In this document: positions 25,689 through 36,185 of the stretch, in pieces
Layout: each line of letters opens with the position of its first letter
How positions within the stretch are numbered: the first letter of the stretch is position 1
Assembly (NCBI RefSeq): GCF_025152745.1
Contig: NZ_CP104040.1
Location: 2,542,001-2,606,000, forward strand
Length of the DNA: 64,000 nucleotides
Origin: Rhizobium sp. WSM4643
GTDB lineage: Bacteria > Pseudomonadota > Alphaproteobacteria > Rhizobiales > Rhizobiaceae
Direction of reading: 5' to 3'
Notes under the pieces: model-generated
Seen by the model: only the letters and a program-made list of their open reading frames with translations
Databases searched by the model: none
Told to the model about the DNA's origin: nothing
Translations under genes and position numbers: made by a program

Positions 25689-26588
25689 TCAGTTCATTGA
25701 GTGGAAGGTCTCAAAAATCAGCGCCCTCAGCCAGCGATGCACGGGATCTGCGTCCATGCGGGGGTGCCACGCCTGCACGATGTTGAAACCCGACACGGGC
25801 ACGGGCAGGTCAAAGGTTTCGATATGGCTTATCGCGGCGGACTTGCAATATGACTTCGGAATCGAGCCGATCAAGTCGGATGCTGCCGCGACGGCTATCA
25901 CCGCCGGAAAGCTTGGCACGATCAGTCTGACATCACGGACATGGCCCAATTCGGCGAGCGCCCTGTCGATCGGACCGGCAAAATCCGCTTGCGTCGAGAA
26001 GAGCACATGGCCCCAGGCAGCATAACGCTCCGCCGTTATCCGATCTGCATCGAAGATCGGGTGCCCTAGCCTTGCGAGACCGACATACCGATCCTCGAAA
26101 AGGGTTTGGCAACGCAATTCCCCGCTGTCTCGCGGGAGGACACCGATGTCCAAATCTATGGCTGCGTCCCTCAATGCCTGAACGTCTTTGTTCGATCTCG
26201 GCGCAAAGCGAAGCCTTATCCCCGGGGCAGCGTTCGTCACGGCGGCGCTGAGACCCGCGGCGTAGAGAAGCACGAATGCCTCATTGGCACGGATGGTGAA
26301 ATGGCGGCGCACCTCCCGGATCTCCACGGTCGACGGCGGACTAAGCACGGCTTGCACAGCTTCTTTCAACAAATGTACCTCGGCGCCAATCGCCAGGGCA
26401 TGGGGCGTCGCAACCATGCCGCGCCCGGCCGGAACAAGGATCGGATCACCCAGCGCAGTCCTCAACCGTGACAGCGTCCGGCTCATGGCGGACGTGCTGA
26501 GGCCAAGCCGACGAGCGGCGGCCGATACGCTCTGCTCGCGCAGCAACGCATCCAGTGCCACCAAGAGGTTGAGATCGAGATCAGACAT
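25689..26588 (-). CDS. LysR-family transcriptional regulator
   Basis: A 299-residue LysR regulator. The helix-turn-helix is LNLLVALDALLREQSVSAAA, RRLGLSTSAMSRTLSRLRTA and LGDPILVPAGRGMVATPHAL, typical of the NodD/LinR-like group. The effector domain (HFTIRANEAFVLLYAAGL and DLDIGVLPRDSGELRCQTLF) is complete. It is divergent from an EmrB-type efflux gene, with a strong inverted repeat between them, so it probably controls that pump in response to a transported or related compound. Confidence 0.92.
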   Translation of the reverse strand: MSDLDLNLLVALDALLREQSVSAAARRLGLSTSAMSRTLSRLRTALGDPILVPAGRGMVATPHALAIGAEVHLLKEAVQAVLSPPSTVEIREVRRHFTIRANEAFVLLYAAGLSAAVTNAAPGIRLRFAPRSNKDVQALRDAAIDLDIGVLPRDSGELRCQTLFEDRYVGLARLGHPIFDADRITAERYAAWGHVLFSTQADFAGPIDRALAELGHVRDVRLIVPSFPAVIAVAAASDLIGSIPKSYCKSAAISHIETFDLPVPVSGFNIVQAWHPRMDADPVHRWLRALIFETFHSMN

Positions 26589-26618
26589 GGCTGAAATCTA
26601 TTCAGGCATGGCGCAATA

Positions 26619-26644
26619 CGCAACGGTCAATTGATTTCGTTGCG
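26619..26644. promoter_or_regulatory. Probable LysR operator between lysR and the efflux gene
   Basis: CGCAACG and CGTTGCG form a perfect inverted repeat separated by 12 bases, about 30 bases upstream of the lysR start and 65 bases upstream of the transporter ATG. LysR regulators bind interrupted dyads in such divergent promoters. The dyad is seen; binding is inferred. Confidence 0.55.
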
Positions 26645-26707
26645 CCTGGCGCGGGCAATCAGCAGAGCCTAAGTAGTCGACCTTCCACCAAACATCGAGG
26701 AGTTCTC

Positions 26708-28096
26708 ATGTCCCTCACCTACGCCGCACCAGTTTCTCAAGACGGCCTGACGTCGCCTCGACGCTACCTGGCTATTGCCATGTTGCTTCTTACGCTTGTT
26801 CTTGTCGTTTTGGACGGAGCTATTGCCAATGTCGCCTTACCCTCGATTGCGGTCTCGCTGCAGGCGGAGGCGGGTAGCACCGTATGGGTCGTCTCGGCCT
26901 ATCAGCTGGCCGTGCTCGTCGCCATTCTACCATGTGGTGCGCTGGGTGAAATCTACGGCGCGCGGCGGGTCTTCCTGATCGGCGTCGCGCTGTTCACCGC
27001 GGCTTCCGCGGCCTGCGCCTTCGCGGGCGACCTTCCCTTGCTGATCCTTGCTCGTTTCGCGCAGGGCTTGGGAGGTGGCGCGATCATGGCGCTTGCCATG
27101 ATGAACCTGCGCTCGGCGGTGCCGCAGCATATGCTGGGTCCGATCATCGGCATCAATGCCATGGTCATCGCCATTTCTTCCGCTGCCGGCCCCGGCATTG
27201 CCGGCGCCATTCTTTCCGTTACGACCTGGCCCTGGCTGTTTGCAGTCAATATACCACTCGGCGCCATCGTTCTGCTCGGCGGCGGTCAGCTCGGGCAAAT
27301 TCAGGGCGCGAAGCGAAAGCTGAACGCGAAGGCGATGCTGGCCAACACTCTGATGTTCATCCTATTCTTCTGCGGCGCCGACCGGATAGCGATCGCGCCG
27401 ATAAGCGGTGCCGTCCTCATTATCGCCTCGCTAGCCTGCCTTTTCGTCCTGCTGCGCCTTGAACGGAACAGTGACGCACCAATCGTTCCCACGGACCTGC
27501 TGGCGGAACCGGCATTCCGCGTCGCGGTTATCGCCTCGGTATCCTGTTTCTGCGGCCAGATGCTGAGCTACATCGCGCTGCCCTTTTACCTTCAACACAC
27601 GCTGCACATGACGCCGGTTCTGGCCGGTCTATACATGATGCCCTGGCCTGCTGCGACTGCGATCATCGCGCCCATTTCCGGACGTTTGGCAAACCGCGTC
27701 AAGACGGCATGGCTTTGCGCCATCGGCGGCGCGCTGCTCGCCCTGGGCCTCCTGGTGGTCGGATTCACCCCGCCCGACCCGAGAGGTATCGCGTTTCTCG
27801 TCGGCACCGTGATCGCCGGCCTCGGTTTCGGACTGTTCCAAACGCCGAACAACCGAATTCTCCTTCTATCGGCGCCGAAAGCCAGAAGCGGCGCCGCCGG
27901 CGCCATGCAAGGCACCGCGCGGCTTCTCGGCCAAACCCTGGGTGGGATCTGCATGTCGATCATCTTCGCAACATTGCCGTTGTCGAGCGCGCTCGAATTT
28001 GCGATCGTCACTGCAGGCGGCTGCGCGGCAATAGCGAGCCTGGTCAGCCTGAGCCGGGCTCGCTACGAAGTGGCGAGACAGCCTGGAGCGACTTGA
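26708..28096 (+). CDS. MFS efflux transporter, DHA2 (EmrB/QacA) type
   Basis: A 462-residue inner-membrane drug:H+ antiporter with about 14 helices. Motif D1 is LDGAIANVALPSIAVSLQAE, motif A is LGEIYGARRVFLIGVALFTA, motif B follows (LLILARFAQGLGGGAIMALA), and motif C-like glycine/proline sequence is in helix 5 (ISSAAGPGIAGAILS). GAGG lies before the ATG at 26708. It is divergent from the LysR gene and probably controlled by it. Substrates could be plant or microbial small molecules; this is inference. Confidence 0.92.
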   Translation: MSLTYAAPVSQDGLTSPRRYLAIAMLLLTLVLVVLDGAIANVALPSIAVSLQAEAGSTVWVVSAYQLAVLVAILPCGALGEIYGARRVFLIGVALFTAASAACAFAGDLPLLILARFAQGLGGGAIMALAMMNLRSAVPQHMLGPIIGINAMVIAISSAAGPGIAGAILSVTTWPWLFAVNIPLGAIVLLGGGQLGQIQGAKRKLNAKAMLANTLMFILFFCGADRIAIAPISGAVLIIASLACLFVLLRLERNSDAPIVPTDLLAEPAFRVAVIASVSCFCGQMLSYIALPFYLQHTLHMTPVLAGLYMMPWPAATAIIAPISGRLANRVKTAWLCAIGGALLALGLLVVGFTPPDPRGIAFLVGTVIAGLGFGLFQTPNNRILLLSAPKARSGAAGAMQGTARLLGQTLGGICMSIIFATLPLSSALEFAIVTAGGCAAIASLVSLSRARYEVARQPGAT

Positions 28097-28222
28097 ACAG
28101 GCGGCTCGTGGTCGTTCGGGTGAAAGAGGGCGCTGCCGCACACGCTGCCACATCAAACTTGTATCAATGGGGAGCGCGACAGGTGGTCGAATTTGCCCGC
28201 TCCCCGAATTGAACACGCCACG

Positions 28223-29500
28223 CTAGGCCGGCTGAAGGAGGATGTGTCGCTTCCTGCCGACTGACAGCCGGATCACGCCGTCCTGGACGTCGGAGTCGCC
28301 AAGCCGCGTTGTCTCGTCTTTCACGCTGCCGCCGTTCACCCGCACACCGCCGCCGACGATCAATCGACGTGCTTCGCTTTTCGACCTGGCGAGCCCGGCA
28401 ACGACCATAGCGTCGACCAACGGAAAATCACCGCGAAGGCTATCCGGGAGATTGATTGTCGGAAGACCCGTCGGCACCTCGCCTGCTTCGAAGGTGCGCC
28501 GGGAGGTTTCGGAAGCTTGCGCTGCCGCATCTGCCCCGTGGCACAGGCTCGTGATCTGGTCGGCAAGGATCTTTTTCGCTTCGTTGATCTCGGAATCCCG
28601 AAGCACTTCGAGGCGTGCAATTTCACTTAAGGGCAACTCAGTGAACAGCCTGAGAAAACGACCCACGTCGACATCTGCCGCATTTCTCCAGAATTGCCAG
28701 AACTCATAAGGCGACAACCGATCGGCGTTCAGCCAAACCGCGCCCGAAACGCTCTTGCCCATCTTCGCACCCGACGACGTCGTCAGCAGCGGGGCAGTCA
28801 ATCCAAACAGCGCTCGCCCGCCAATCCGCCGTCCAAATTCGACGCCGCTGACGATATTGCCCCACTGGTCGGAGCCACCCAGTTGAAGCAGGCAGCCGCG
28901 GCTTTCCGCGAGGACATGGAAGTCGTAAGCCTGCATGACCATGTAGTTGAATTCCAGCAATGACAGCGATTGCTCTCGTTCCAACCGTTGGCGCACGCTC
29001 TCCGATGTGAGCATCCGATTGACTGAAAAATGCGGTCCGATATCGCGCAGGAAATCGAGATAGTTGAGCCCGCCCAACCAGTCGGCATTATTGACCATGA
29101 CAGCATCGGTCGGGCCGTCCCCGAACGCGAGGAAGCGCTCGAAGACCCTCCGGATGCCGATCAAGTTTTTCATGATCTGCTCTTGGCTGAGAAAAGGACG
29201 CGACGTGTCGCGGAAACTCGGATCGCCCAGGCGGCTTGTCGCACCGCCGAGCAAAGCGATGGGTTTGTTACCCGTCTTCTGGAACCACCGCAGCATCATG
29301 ATCGGAATGAGATGGCCGACATGCAAGCTGTCGGCGGTGAGATCGAAGCCGCTATAGGCCGTGCCGGCTCCTGAACAAAGCCAGCTGTCGAGCGCTTCCA
29401 AGTCGGTGCATTGATGCAGGAAGCCGCGCTCGCTCAGAGTGCGAAGAAAGTCGGATCTGGGTCCGGTGGGCTGAGAGGATGGTGTCACGAGGGTCTCCAT
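28223..29500 (-). CDS. tyrS: Tyrosyl-tRNA synthetase
   Basis: A 425-residue class I aminoacyl-tRNA synthetase. The catalytic core shows [20 protein letters not shown] (HIGH-type), [36 protein letters not shown] and the KMSKS-type [12 protein letters not shown]-terminal S4 RNA-binding domain follows ([20 protein letters not shown]). All parts are intact. The ATG at 29500 has no clear ribosome-binding site, whereas GGAG lies six bases before a GTG at 29485, which may be the true start. It is probably a second copy, and relatives of this kind can protect against synthetase inhibitors; that is inference. Confidence 0.93.
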   Translation of the reverse strand: METLVTPSSQPTGPRSDFLRTLSERGFLHQCTDLEALDSWLCSGAGTAYSGFDLTADSLHVGHLIPIMMLRWFQKTGNKPIALLGGATSRLGDPSFRDTSRPFLSQEQIMKNLIGIRRVFERFLAFGDGPTDAVMVNNADWLGGLNYLDFLRDIGPHFSVNRMLTSESVRQRLEREQSLSLLEFNYMVMQAYDFHVLAESRGCLLQLGGSDQWGNIVSGVEFGRRIGGRALFGLTAPLLTTSSGAKMGKSVSGAVWLNADRLSPYEFWQFWRNAADVDVGRFLRLFTELPLSEIARLEVLRDSEINEAKKILADQITSLCHGADAAAQASETSRRTFEAGEVPTGLPTINLPDSLRGDFPLVDAMVVAGLARSKSEARRLIVGGGVRVNGGSVKDETTRLGDSDVQDGVIRLSVGRKRHILLQPA

Positions 29501-29831
29501 TTGAGCCGATGAGGCCGGAGACCATCTGTTGACACACGTGCCGCCGACCGTGCGGCGTCTCGAGTGTCAGGAATATGACCTTGCGCCGCTCTATGGGAGC
29601 AGCGTGTAATAGAAGCTCGATAGGTTCAGGGTGCAGGTCATGCATCCATATTTACCATGCGACAGCGCAATCACAAGGGGATATGAATTGACGAGGCTGA
29701 ACGGATCGCAACGACGGCCTCCGATCCCCGCATCAGCCCCTCGCAAAAAATCGCACCCGCATCAATTTGCTTGCCGTTCTGCAATGCGGCATATGTTTGT
29801 GCTCATAGGCAAGTCGCATGAGCGGGGTACG

Positions 29832-31733
29832 ATGACGTCGACGCATATGGATAAGACGGGGGATGGCGTCGGCCGGAAGGGCTTTGTCGGGCTGGTCATC
29901 GGCGCGGTCGGCGTTGTCTATGGCGATATCGGCACCAGCCCGCTCTATGCCTTCCGCGAGGCGCTCCGGCCCTTTGCCGCCGATGGCGTGCATGAGGCAG
30001 AGGTCATCGGCCTGATTTCGCTGATGGTCTGGACGCTGACGATCATCGTGACCTTCAAATATGTGCTCTTCCTTCTCAGGGCAGACAATGACGGCGAAGG
30101 CGGCACGCTTTCACTTCTCGCCCTCCTGATGAAGAAAATGGGACGAAACGTGCCGGTGCTCTTCTTCGCCGGCCTGATCGGCGCCGCCCTGTTCATCGGC
30201 GATGCGATGATCACGCCTGCTTTATCGGTCATGTCGGCGCTCGAAGGCCTGAAATTGATCACGCCCGCCTTTGCCGAATACGTCCCGCCTTTGTCGGCGG
30301 CGATCATGATTATTCTCTTTGCCGTCCAATCGAGGGGAACGGCCGCCGTCTCAATGTTTTTCGGGCCGATAACAGTGTTGTGGTTTCTGTCCATGGCGGC
30401 GGGTGGCCTGCTCCATATCGGTGACGACTGGCGGATTCTGGGCGCGCTCAATCCGGTCAATGCATTCCTGTTCCTCACCCATGCCGGCCTTGTCGGCCTC
30501 ATCGTGCTCGGCGCCGTCTTTCTGACGGTGACGGGTGCGGAGGCGCTCTATGCCGATCTCGGGCATTTCGGGCGCCGCCCGATCCAGATGGCATGGTTCG
30601 TTCTGGTCTTTCCGGCACTGCTCTTGAACTATCTCGGCCAGGGCGCACTGGTTCTCGCCCATCCGGAGGCCGCCATCAATCCGTTCTTTCTGATGTATCC
30701 TGACTGGGCCTTGCTGCCGATAGTTCTCCTGGCGACGATGGCAACGATCATCGCCAGCCAAGCTGTGATAACAGGCGCATTTTCGCTGGCCCGCCAGGCC
30801 GTTCACCTCGGCTTCCTGCCGAGGCTCAGGATCAAGTTCACCTCGGAGACCAACACTGGCCAGATCTATGTGCCGAGCGTCAATCTTCTCCTTCTGATCG
30901 GCGTGCTGATGCTGATCTTTTCTTTCGGCGATTCCGAGTCGCTGGCGACGGCCTACGGTATCTCGGTGACCGGCGCCATGGTGATCACGACGATGCTGGC
31001 CTTCCAGTTTCTCCGAGCCGCCTGGGAATACTCCCTTGTCCTTGCCGCAGGCGCACTGCTGCCGCTATTCATCATCGAAGTGGTATTCCTGGCGGCCAAT
31101 CTGTTGAAAATTCACGATGGCGGCTGGGTTCCGGTCGCCCTTGCCTTGGCAATCATGATCCTGATGTGGACATGGACCCGAGGCCAAGCCTATCTGAAGA
31201 GACTGCGGGCCAACAATGAGATCCCGCTCGATTCCTTCATCAGGTCGATCGAGCGAAAGTCGGACCATTCGCCGGTCACCGTTCCTGGAACGGCAGTGTT
31301 CCTGACCAGCGTTCCGGACCGGACACCGAATGTCCTGCTCCACAATCTCAAGCACAACCACGTGCTCCACGAACAGAATGTTATTCTGACCGTCTGGACC
31401 GAGGACGAACCTTATGTTTCCAACAGCCGCCGCATCAAGATCAGCCAGCTCTCGCCGCGCTTTGTGCGCCTCGACATCACTTTTGGCTTCATGGACGACC
31501 CCGATGTCACCAGGGCATTGGCTCTATGCCGCGAGGGCGGCTTCAAGTTCGAGATCATGAGAACCTCCTTTTATCTCGGCCGCCGGAACCTCGTCAGGAC
31601 GCCGAACACCGGGCTGCCCGGCTGGCAGGAGCGCATATTCATGGCGCTGGAGGGCTTGGCGATCGATCCCTCCGATTATTTCAATCTGCCGTCCAACCGC
31701 GTCGTCGAACTCGGCGAGCAGATCGCCATTTAG
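29832..31733 (+). CDS. kup: KUP-family potassium uptake protein
   Basis: A 633-residue K+:H+ symporter. About 12 transmembrane helices occupy residues 20-450, starting with the family signature [58 protein letters not shown] and [19 protein letters not shown] are conserved. A cytoplasmic C-terminal domain of about 180 residues follows ([20 protein letters not shown]). The length is normal. The ATG at 29832 is chosen to match the family N terminus. It is convergent with a CPA1 antiporter, so two monovalent-cation transporters sit side by side. Confidence 0.94.
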   Translation: MTSTHMDKTGDGVGRKGFVGLVIGAVGVVYGDIGTSPLYAFREALRPFAADGVHEAEVIGLISLMVWTLTIIVTFKYVLFLLRADNDGEGGTLSLLALLMKKMGRNVPVLFFAGLIGAALFIGDAMITPALSVMSALEGLKLITPAFAEYVPPLSAAIMIILFAVQSRGTAAVSMFFGPITVLWFLSMAAGGLLHIGDDWRILGALNPVNAFLFLTHAGLVGLIVLGAVFLTVTGAEALYADLGHFGRRPIQMAWFVLVFPALLLNYLGQGALVLAHPEAAINPFFLMYPDWALLPIVLLATMATIIASQAVITGAFSLARQAVHLGFLPRLRIKFTSETNTGQIYVPSVNLLLLIGVLMLIFSFGDSESLATAYGISVTGAMVITTMLAFQFLRAAWEYSLVLAAGALLPLFIIEVVFLAANLLKIHDGGWVPVALALAIMILMWTWTRGQAYLKRLRANNEIPLDSFIRSIERKSDHSPVTVPGTAVFLTSVPDRTPNVLLHNLKHNHVLHEQNVILTVWTEDEPYVSNSRRIKISQLSPRFVRLDITFGFMDDPDVTRALALCREGGFKFEIMRTSFYLGRRNLVRTPNTGLPGWQERIFMALEGLAIDPSDYFNLPSNRVVELGEQIAI

Positions 31734-31826
31734 GGCAGGACGCCGCGCGGCCTCGTCGTCCGGACCGCGCTTGTGTCAGCCTCGATATCGCAATGCGTTG
31801 AAGCCGAAGGCGCGAGGCGCTGAACC

Positions 31827-33410
31827 TCACGCCTTGGCCGAGATCGCACTCAGCTCCTCGAGATCGAGATCCCGTTCCAGCTCCAGCAGCGTCTCATCGT
31901 CGATCTCGCCGGCGCGATGGAGGCGTATGATTTCCCGACGCCCGATGGCAACCGCTTCGAGAACGACGTCGAAATGCGCATGCAGCGCCGGTATGTATTG
32001 CTCGGTTTTCTCGGCGTAGTCGATGATCGACGTGGCGCGGCGCTGGTAGCGCTCCAGCAATTGCGGGTGGATGAGTTTTCCTTCCGCGTCATAGGCCAAG
32101 CTCTGGACGATGCCGAACTGCGCCTGCGCCATGGCGGCTTCGGCCTGGCTCATCGTCAGGCGCGCATGTTCCGACTCCGGCTCCACCAGCCGCGCCCAGG
32201 CAATCACCCGCCCCAATGTCGTACCCTGGATGAGCACGGTGCCGAGAATGACCGCGAAGGAGGTGGCGAGGATGAAGTCGCGGCCCGGGAACCCCTCGGG
32301 CAAGCTCAGCGCCAAAGCGAGCGTCACCACACCGCGCACGCCCGCCCAACTGAGCACGGCAGCGCCGCCGACGCCAAGCGGTTGGGCCCGTGCGAAGCCC
32401 AGCGAAGCACAGAACCTGACGACGAAATCGCAGGCAAAGACCCAGGCAAACCGCGCCAGAACGAGTGCGACGAGGATCGCCAGCATCGGTAGCCCCATCG
32501 TCGCGATTACGGTGGCAAAGCCGCCGCCGCGTTCGACGACATCCCGCAGCGACAGCCCGATCAGGATGAAGACCGCCGCTTCCATCAGGAAGATCATCAC
32601 CGTCCAGAACGAGACGCCGCGCACGCGCATTGCGGCTGATAGCACGGTGTGCTGATGCCAGCTCATGATGAGGCCCGCGGTCACGGTGGCGATGACGCCC
32701 GAAACATGCAGCTGTTCTCCGGCGAGATAGGCAATCCAGCAAAGCAGCACCGAGGCCGCGATGACGAGATATTCGTCGCCGAGGCGCCGGACAAGCTTGA
32801 ACCACGCCATTCCCACCACGATGCCGATGACGGCGCCGCCGAGCGCCAGCACGAGGAAACTGCCGGCCGCCTCCGTCGCGCTGAAGGCTCCGGTTGCGGC
32901 AGCGGCAACGGCAAAACGGAAGAGCACCAGGCCGCTCGCATCATTGAGCAGGCTCTCGCCTTCCAGCAGAATCTGAAGCCGCCGCGGCAGCCTGACGCGC
33001 TGCAGCACGGCACGCGCCGCAACTGCATCCGGCGGCGCAACGATCGCGCCGAGGGCTGCGCAAGCTGCCCAGGGAATCGATGGAAAGATGAGATGGGCGA
33101 CGACGGCGATGACCGCGCAGGTGAAGAACACCGCGCCGACGGCAAGCGAGGTGATGCCGATCACATGCCGCCGCAACCGCGCCGCCGCAATGGACCAGGC
33201 CCCGTCCATCAACAACGGCGGCAGGAAGATGACGAGCACCAGCTCCGGATCGACTGATATCGCCGGCAACCCCGGTACAAAGGCCAGCAAGGCGCCCCCA
33301 GTCAGCAGCGCGACGGACGGCGGCAGTCCGAGCCGGTGGGCAACATAGTGCAGCGCGATGATCGCCAGAAACATCGCGATGACGAGCTCGAATAAGTGGG
33401 TTGGTTCCAT
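31827..33410 (-). CDS. Na+/H+ antiporter, CPA1 (NhaP) family
   Basis: A 527-residue inner-membrane cation:proton antiporter with about 12-13 helices in residues 1-400. The ion-binding helix is LLEGESLLNDASGLVLFRFA (Asn-Asp pair), preceded by AALGAIVAPPDAVAARAVLQ and followed by SWAGVRGVVTLALALSLPEG. A cytoplasmic tail of about 120 residues is rich in Glu and Arg and could form a coiled coil (IGRREIIRLHRAGEIDDETL). It would export Na+ or K+ in exchange for protons. A dispersed repeat copy lies just upstream of its start. Confidence 0.93.
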   Translation of the reverse strand: MEPTHLFELVIAMFLAIIALHYVAHRLGLPPSVALLTGGALLAFVPGLPAISVDPELVLVIFLPPLLMDGAWSIAAARLRRHVIGITSLAVGAVFFTCAVIAVVAHLIFPSIPWAACAALGAIVAPPDAVAARAVLQRVRLPRRLQILLEGESLLNDASGLVLFRFAVAAAATGAFSATEAAGSFLVLALGGAVIGIVVGMAWFKLVRRLGDEYLVIAASVLLCWIAYLAGEQLHVSGVIATVTAGLIMSWHQHTVLSAAMRVRGVSFWTVMIFLMEAAVFILIGLSLRDVVERGGGFATVIATMGLPMLAILVALVLARFAWVFACDFVVRFCASLGFARAQPLGVGGAAVLSWAGVRGVVTLALALSLPEGFPGRDFILATSFAVILGTVLIQGTTLGRVIAWARLVEPESEHARLTMSQAEAAMAQAQFGIVQSLAYDAEGKLIHPQLLERYQRRATSIIDYAEKTEQYIPALHAHFDVVLEAVAIGRREIIRLHRAGEIDDETLLELERDLDLEELSAISAKA

Positions 33411-33450
33411 GTGCCCCTGCCCCGGCTCAGCAACGAATTTCGGATACCTT

Positions 33451-33508
33451 CTGCATAATTCAAATCTGGAGTCGTTTCAAAGAATTATATAACAATTCAA
33501 AGCGTTAC
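33451..33508 (-). repeat. Dispersed palindromic intergenic repeat, copy 2
   Basis: On the minus strand it reads CGCTTTGAATTGTTATATAA, then a diverged arm, ending AATTATGCAG. It is the most diverged of the four copies in this window but keeps both ends of the element. It lies 40 bases upstream of the CPA1 antiporter start. Confidence 0.6.
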
Positions 33509-33749
33509 CCTGCATTTTCGCGACGAACCCCAGTGCACAGCTTAGAGCAACTCTTCCATGTGCCAGCATCGGAAGAATACGCCTTCTCGTCAATGCGCGG
33601 GACGGAATCTCCGCTTCTGGACCGCAGCCCTACTGTCTCGGCAGACATCTGACGCCGATGATCGCGTTGCCATCGATCATTGCCTGGATTTAATTGGAGT
33701 TTGCTGCGCATCCTCCTTAAATCCAGCGTCTTGAGGCAAAGGAAGACAG
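33509..33749. other. Intergenic region, nothing identified
   Basis: There is no gene in this divergent gap between the antiporter and the dioxygenase. A GAGGCAAAGGAAGACAG stretch just before 33750 provides the ribosome-binding site of the dioxygenase gene. Confidence 0.4.
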
Positions 33750-34523
33750 ATGAAAAGGCGGACCCTTGTGCTTGGCGGTGCGGCCATTGTCGCATCATCC
33801 GTGGCTGCGGCAATCTGGCCGCGGCGGCATATCGCTGTTGCCGCCAGGACATTCGAATGGAAGGGAACCGATTTCGTAAGCGGCGGCACGAAATCGGTTA
33901 TCTTGGAAAAGCTGCCCGAGCCGCTCTTCCGTAGCCGTCCGAATTGCGTCGTCACCGTCGCCCAGACCCTTGGCCCCTGCCATGTCAACAATGTCCCGGC
34001 CCGACAGGACGTCTCGGAAGGAAAGACCGGGCTGCCTTTGCGGCTCGACGTCCGCATCGTTCATGCCGCCGATTGCCGGCCGATCGAAAATGCCGATATC
34101 GAAATCTGGCATACCGATCATCGCGGCATCTATTCCGGCCGCGAGGCTGCGGAGATGTGCACTTTCGGCGATGCCGAGGCGATCAGCGGGCTCGCCTTCC
34201 GCGGCCGCCAGCTGACGGATGCCAAGGGGCAGGCAAGCTTTTTGACGGCCTATCCCGGATGGTACAAGGGCCGCACGCCGCATGTTCATTGCCGTATCCT
34301 CGTCGACGGCAAGGAGCTACTCGTCAGTCAGATCTATTTCGACGATGCGCTGAGCGACATCATCTATGGCGAGCATCCTGACTATCTCGGGCGCCCTGCC
34401 CGCGATACGCGCAACGACGAGGACGGCATCATCCCCGAAGACGCCGCCGATCACATCTTCGATTTCGAGAAGCTCGATGGCGGCGTGCTGTCCGCCACCA
34501 TCACCATCGGTCTTTCTGCCTGA
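33750..34523 (+). CDS. Tat-exported intradiol ring-cleavage dioxygenase-like protein
   Basis: A 257-residue protein with a twin-arginine-like N terminus (MKRRTLVLGGAAIVASSVAA). The mature part has the intradiol dioxygenase fold: VTVAQTLGPCHVNNV, IEIWHTDHRGIYSG (candidate Tyr iron ligand), GWYKGRTPHVHCRILVDG (Tyr, Arg and the H-x-H iron ligands) and LLVSQIYFDDALSD. Cytoplasmic relatives cleave catechol or protocatechuate; exported ones act on unknown aromatics. It stands alone on the plus strand. Confidence 0.88.
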   Translation: MKRRTLVLGGAAIVASSVAAAIWPRRHIAVAARTFEWKGTDFVSGGTKSVILEKLPEPLFRSRPNCVVTVAQTLGPCHVNNVPARQDVSEGKTGLPLRLDVRIVHAADCRPIENADIEIWHTDHRGIYSGREAAEMCTFGDAEAISGLAFRGRQLTDAKGQASFLTAYPGWYKGRTPHVHCRILVDGKELLVSQIYFDDALSDIIYGEHPDYLGRPARDTRNDEDGIIPEDAADHIFDFEKLDGGVLSATITIGLSA

Positions 34524-34657
34524 GCGCAGGTAACCTGGGGAATGCATGGCCGGAGCTGTAGATCGCCATCCGCGAAGGTCCGTATTGCAACTTCGCCAAG
34601 ACAAGATAATCGGGATACTATGCTTCCCGGTTCAGACCAGAGTGTTGAGGATGGAGG

Positions 34658-35221
34658 ATGAGGATGCGAGGTTTTGGGTTTGTTGCGCTCTTCAACCTCG
34701 GAGCCATGCTGGCAGCCGGGCCGACCAGTGCATGTATTGATATTGCCTCCATGGACCTTCACGATGTTTCATATGCAGACGTCGTGGTCGTTGGTCGCGT
34801 GACGAAATACACGTTGGTTCTCGACCCCGAGGCGAGGAAACGACATCAGGAATTCCTTGCCCACAGTAGTGGCAAAGTCCGGGAACTTCTCGGGAACGCG
34901 AATAGTTTTATGACTGACTATGCGCGCTTGGAGATCGTGGTCGAGGAAGTTCTGCGTGGCACGGCGCCTCATACCCTCACCGTGACCTGGGATAACACCG
35001 CATTCAGCGAGATCATGCCGCCTACCTCCTACCTTATAGCCTTGCGCAGTTCAGGCTCACCGCTGCCGCCACTTCGAGGTCCCACCGCCACTATTCTTCC
35101 GGACCCGGATCCGGCTTCCCTGTCTGTCCTGCGGGCGCCGTGTTCCGCTTCGTTCTTTTTCGAAAACACCAGCAGTGATGCAGGTATTGTTCGGCAAATA
35201 TTGAACTCAGGGCCCAAATGA
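34658..35221 (+). CDS. Exported hypothetical protein, 187 residues
   Basis: A Sec signal peptide (MRMRGFGFVALFNLGAMLAA, cleavage after GPTSA) is followed by a secreted domain beginning at a cysteine: CIDIASMDLHDVSYADVVVV, GRVTKYTLVLDP, YARLEIVVEEVLRGTAPHTL, TVTWDNTAFSE and SYLIALRSSGSPLPPLRG. The beta-rich pattern resembles extracytoplasmic proteins that precede a VXXVLKG-type domain. I do not recognise a named family. Several ATGs lie in a row, and GGAGG is next to the first. It is 134 bases downstream of the dioxygenase on the same strand. Confidence 0.72.
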   Translation: MRMRGFGFVALFNLGAMLAAGPTSACIDIASMDLHDVSYADVVVVGRVTKYTLVLDPEARKRHQEFLAHSSGKVRELLGNANSFMTDYARLEIVVEEVLRGTAPHTLTVTWDNTAFSEIMPPTSYLIALRSSGSPLPPLRGPTATILPDPDPASLSVLRAPCSASFFFENTSSDAGIVRQILNSGPK

Positions 35222-35408
35222 ATCTTTTGAGGCGATGACGAGCTTGCTGGAACTCGAGTTCGTCCTGGATGGCGGCAATGTCAATGCCGCTCGTGCGCGT
35301 CGGTTGCCGCCCGCCTGCACCTCGGCGGCCATTTCGAGCACTGGCGGTGCGAGGCAGAAGCTTTCGCTCTCTACCTGATAGAACTGGGACGAGCTCTATG
35401 ACCGCCGC

Positions 35409-36185
35409 CTATATGCCCGCATACCATTCGTAACCGCGATCCTCCCAGAAGCCGCCATTGCCGCCGTAGAGCTGGCCGAGATCGGCGACGGCTTCGATGC
35501 CGGTCAGGTATTTTGCCTGCTTGTAGCCGAGCTGACGCTCGACCCGGAGCCTGAGCGGCGCGCCGTGGGCGACTTCGAGATCGCGGCCGTTCATGCTGTG
35601 GGCAAGGATCGTTTGAGGGTGGAACGCATCGACGAGATCGATGCTTTCGTAATACCAGCCGCTGCCGTCGAGCGTCTTTTCGTATTCGTCGGCGCAGTGG
35701 AAGACGATGTAGCGGGCTTCGGGTTTCAGGCCCGCCGCCTGCAGCAGCGCGCCGAGCGGCACGCCGGTCCATTTGCCGATCGCGCTCCAGCCCTCGACGC
35801 AGTCATGCCTGGTGATCTGCGTGCGGGCCGGCAGGGCTTTCAGCTCCGCCAGCGACAGCTGCATCGGCCTGTCGACCAGCCCGCCGATCTCGAGCTTCCA
35901 GCTCGAAAACCGCTGGTTCATCCAGTCACTATACCGGGCATTGTCCGGCATGCTCGTGCCATTGGCGCGGAAGGTCGGCGAGATATCGGCTTCCGTGAAT
36001 TCGCGGGCGAGCGCGTCATCGCCAAGCAAGAAGCGCTGCGTCTTCATGCTGAAGCCTTCGGCGATCTTCAGAACCGATTTCGTTCGATCGTTTTCGACGA
36101 GGGCATCGCAGCCGGCAAGCCCCAGCGCCGATGCCGTCATGGTTGCGCCGATCAGGAAGCGACGCCTTGTAATGATGCGGCTCAT
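35409..36185 (-). CDS. yedY1: YedY-like molybdopterin oxidoreductase (methionine sulfoxide reductase type)
   Basis: A 258-residue periplasmic Moco enzyme of the sulfite-oxidase fold. The N terminus has a Tat motif (SRIITRRRFLIGA) and a lipobox-like LAGC. RHDCVEGWSAIGKWTGVPLG contains the cysteine that binds the Mo cofactor, and IVFHCADEYEKTLDGS, PQTILAHSMNGRDLEVAHGA and PLRLRVERQLGYKQAKYLTG complete the domain. It overlaps the cytochrome b gene by four bases (ATGA). By context it would reduce oxidised methionine in the MXKDX peptide, as YedY1 does in Azospira; the substrate is inferred. Confidence 0.88.
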   Translation of the reverse strand: MSRIITRRRFLIGATMTASALGLAGCDALVENDRTKSVLKIAEGFSMKTQRFLLGDDALAREFTEADISPTFRANGTSMPDNARYSDWMNQRFSSWKLEIGGLVDRPMQLSLAELKALPARTQITRHDCVEGWSAIGKWTGVPLGALLQAAGLKPEARYIVFHCADEYEKTLDGSGWYYESIDLVDAFHPQTILAHSMNGRDLEVAHGAPLRLRVERQLGYKQAKYLTGIEAVADLGQLYGGNGGFWEDRGYEWYAGI

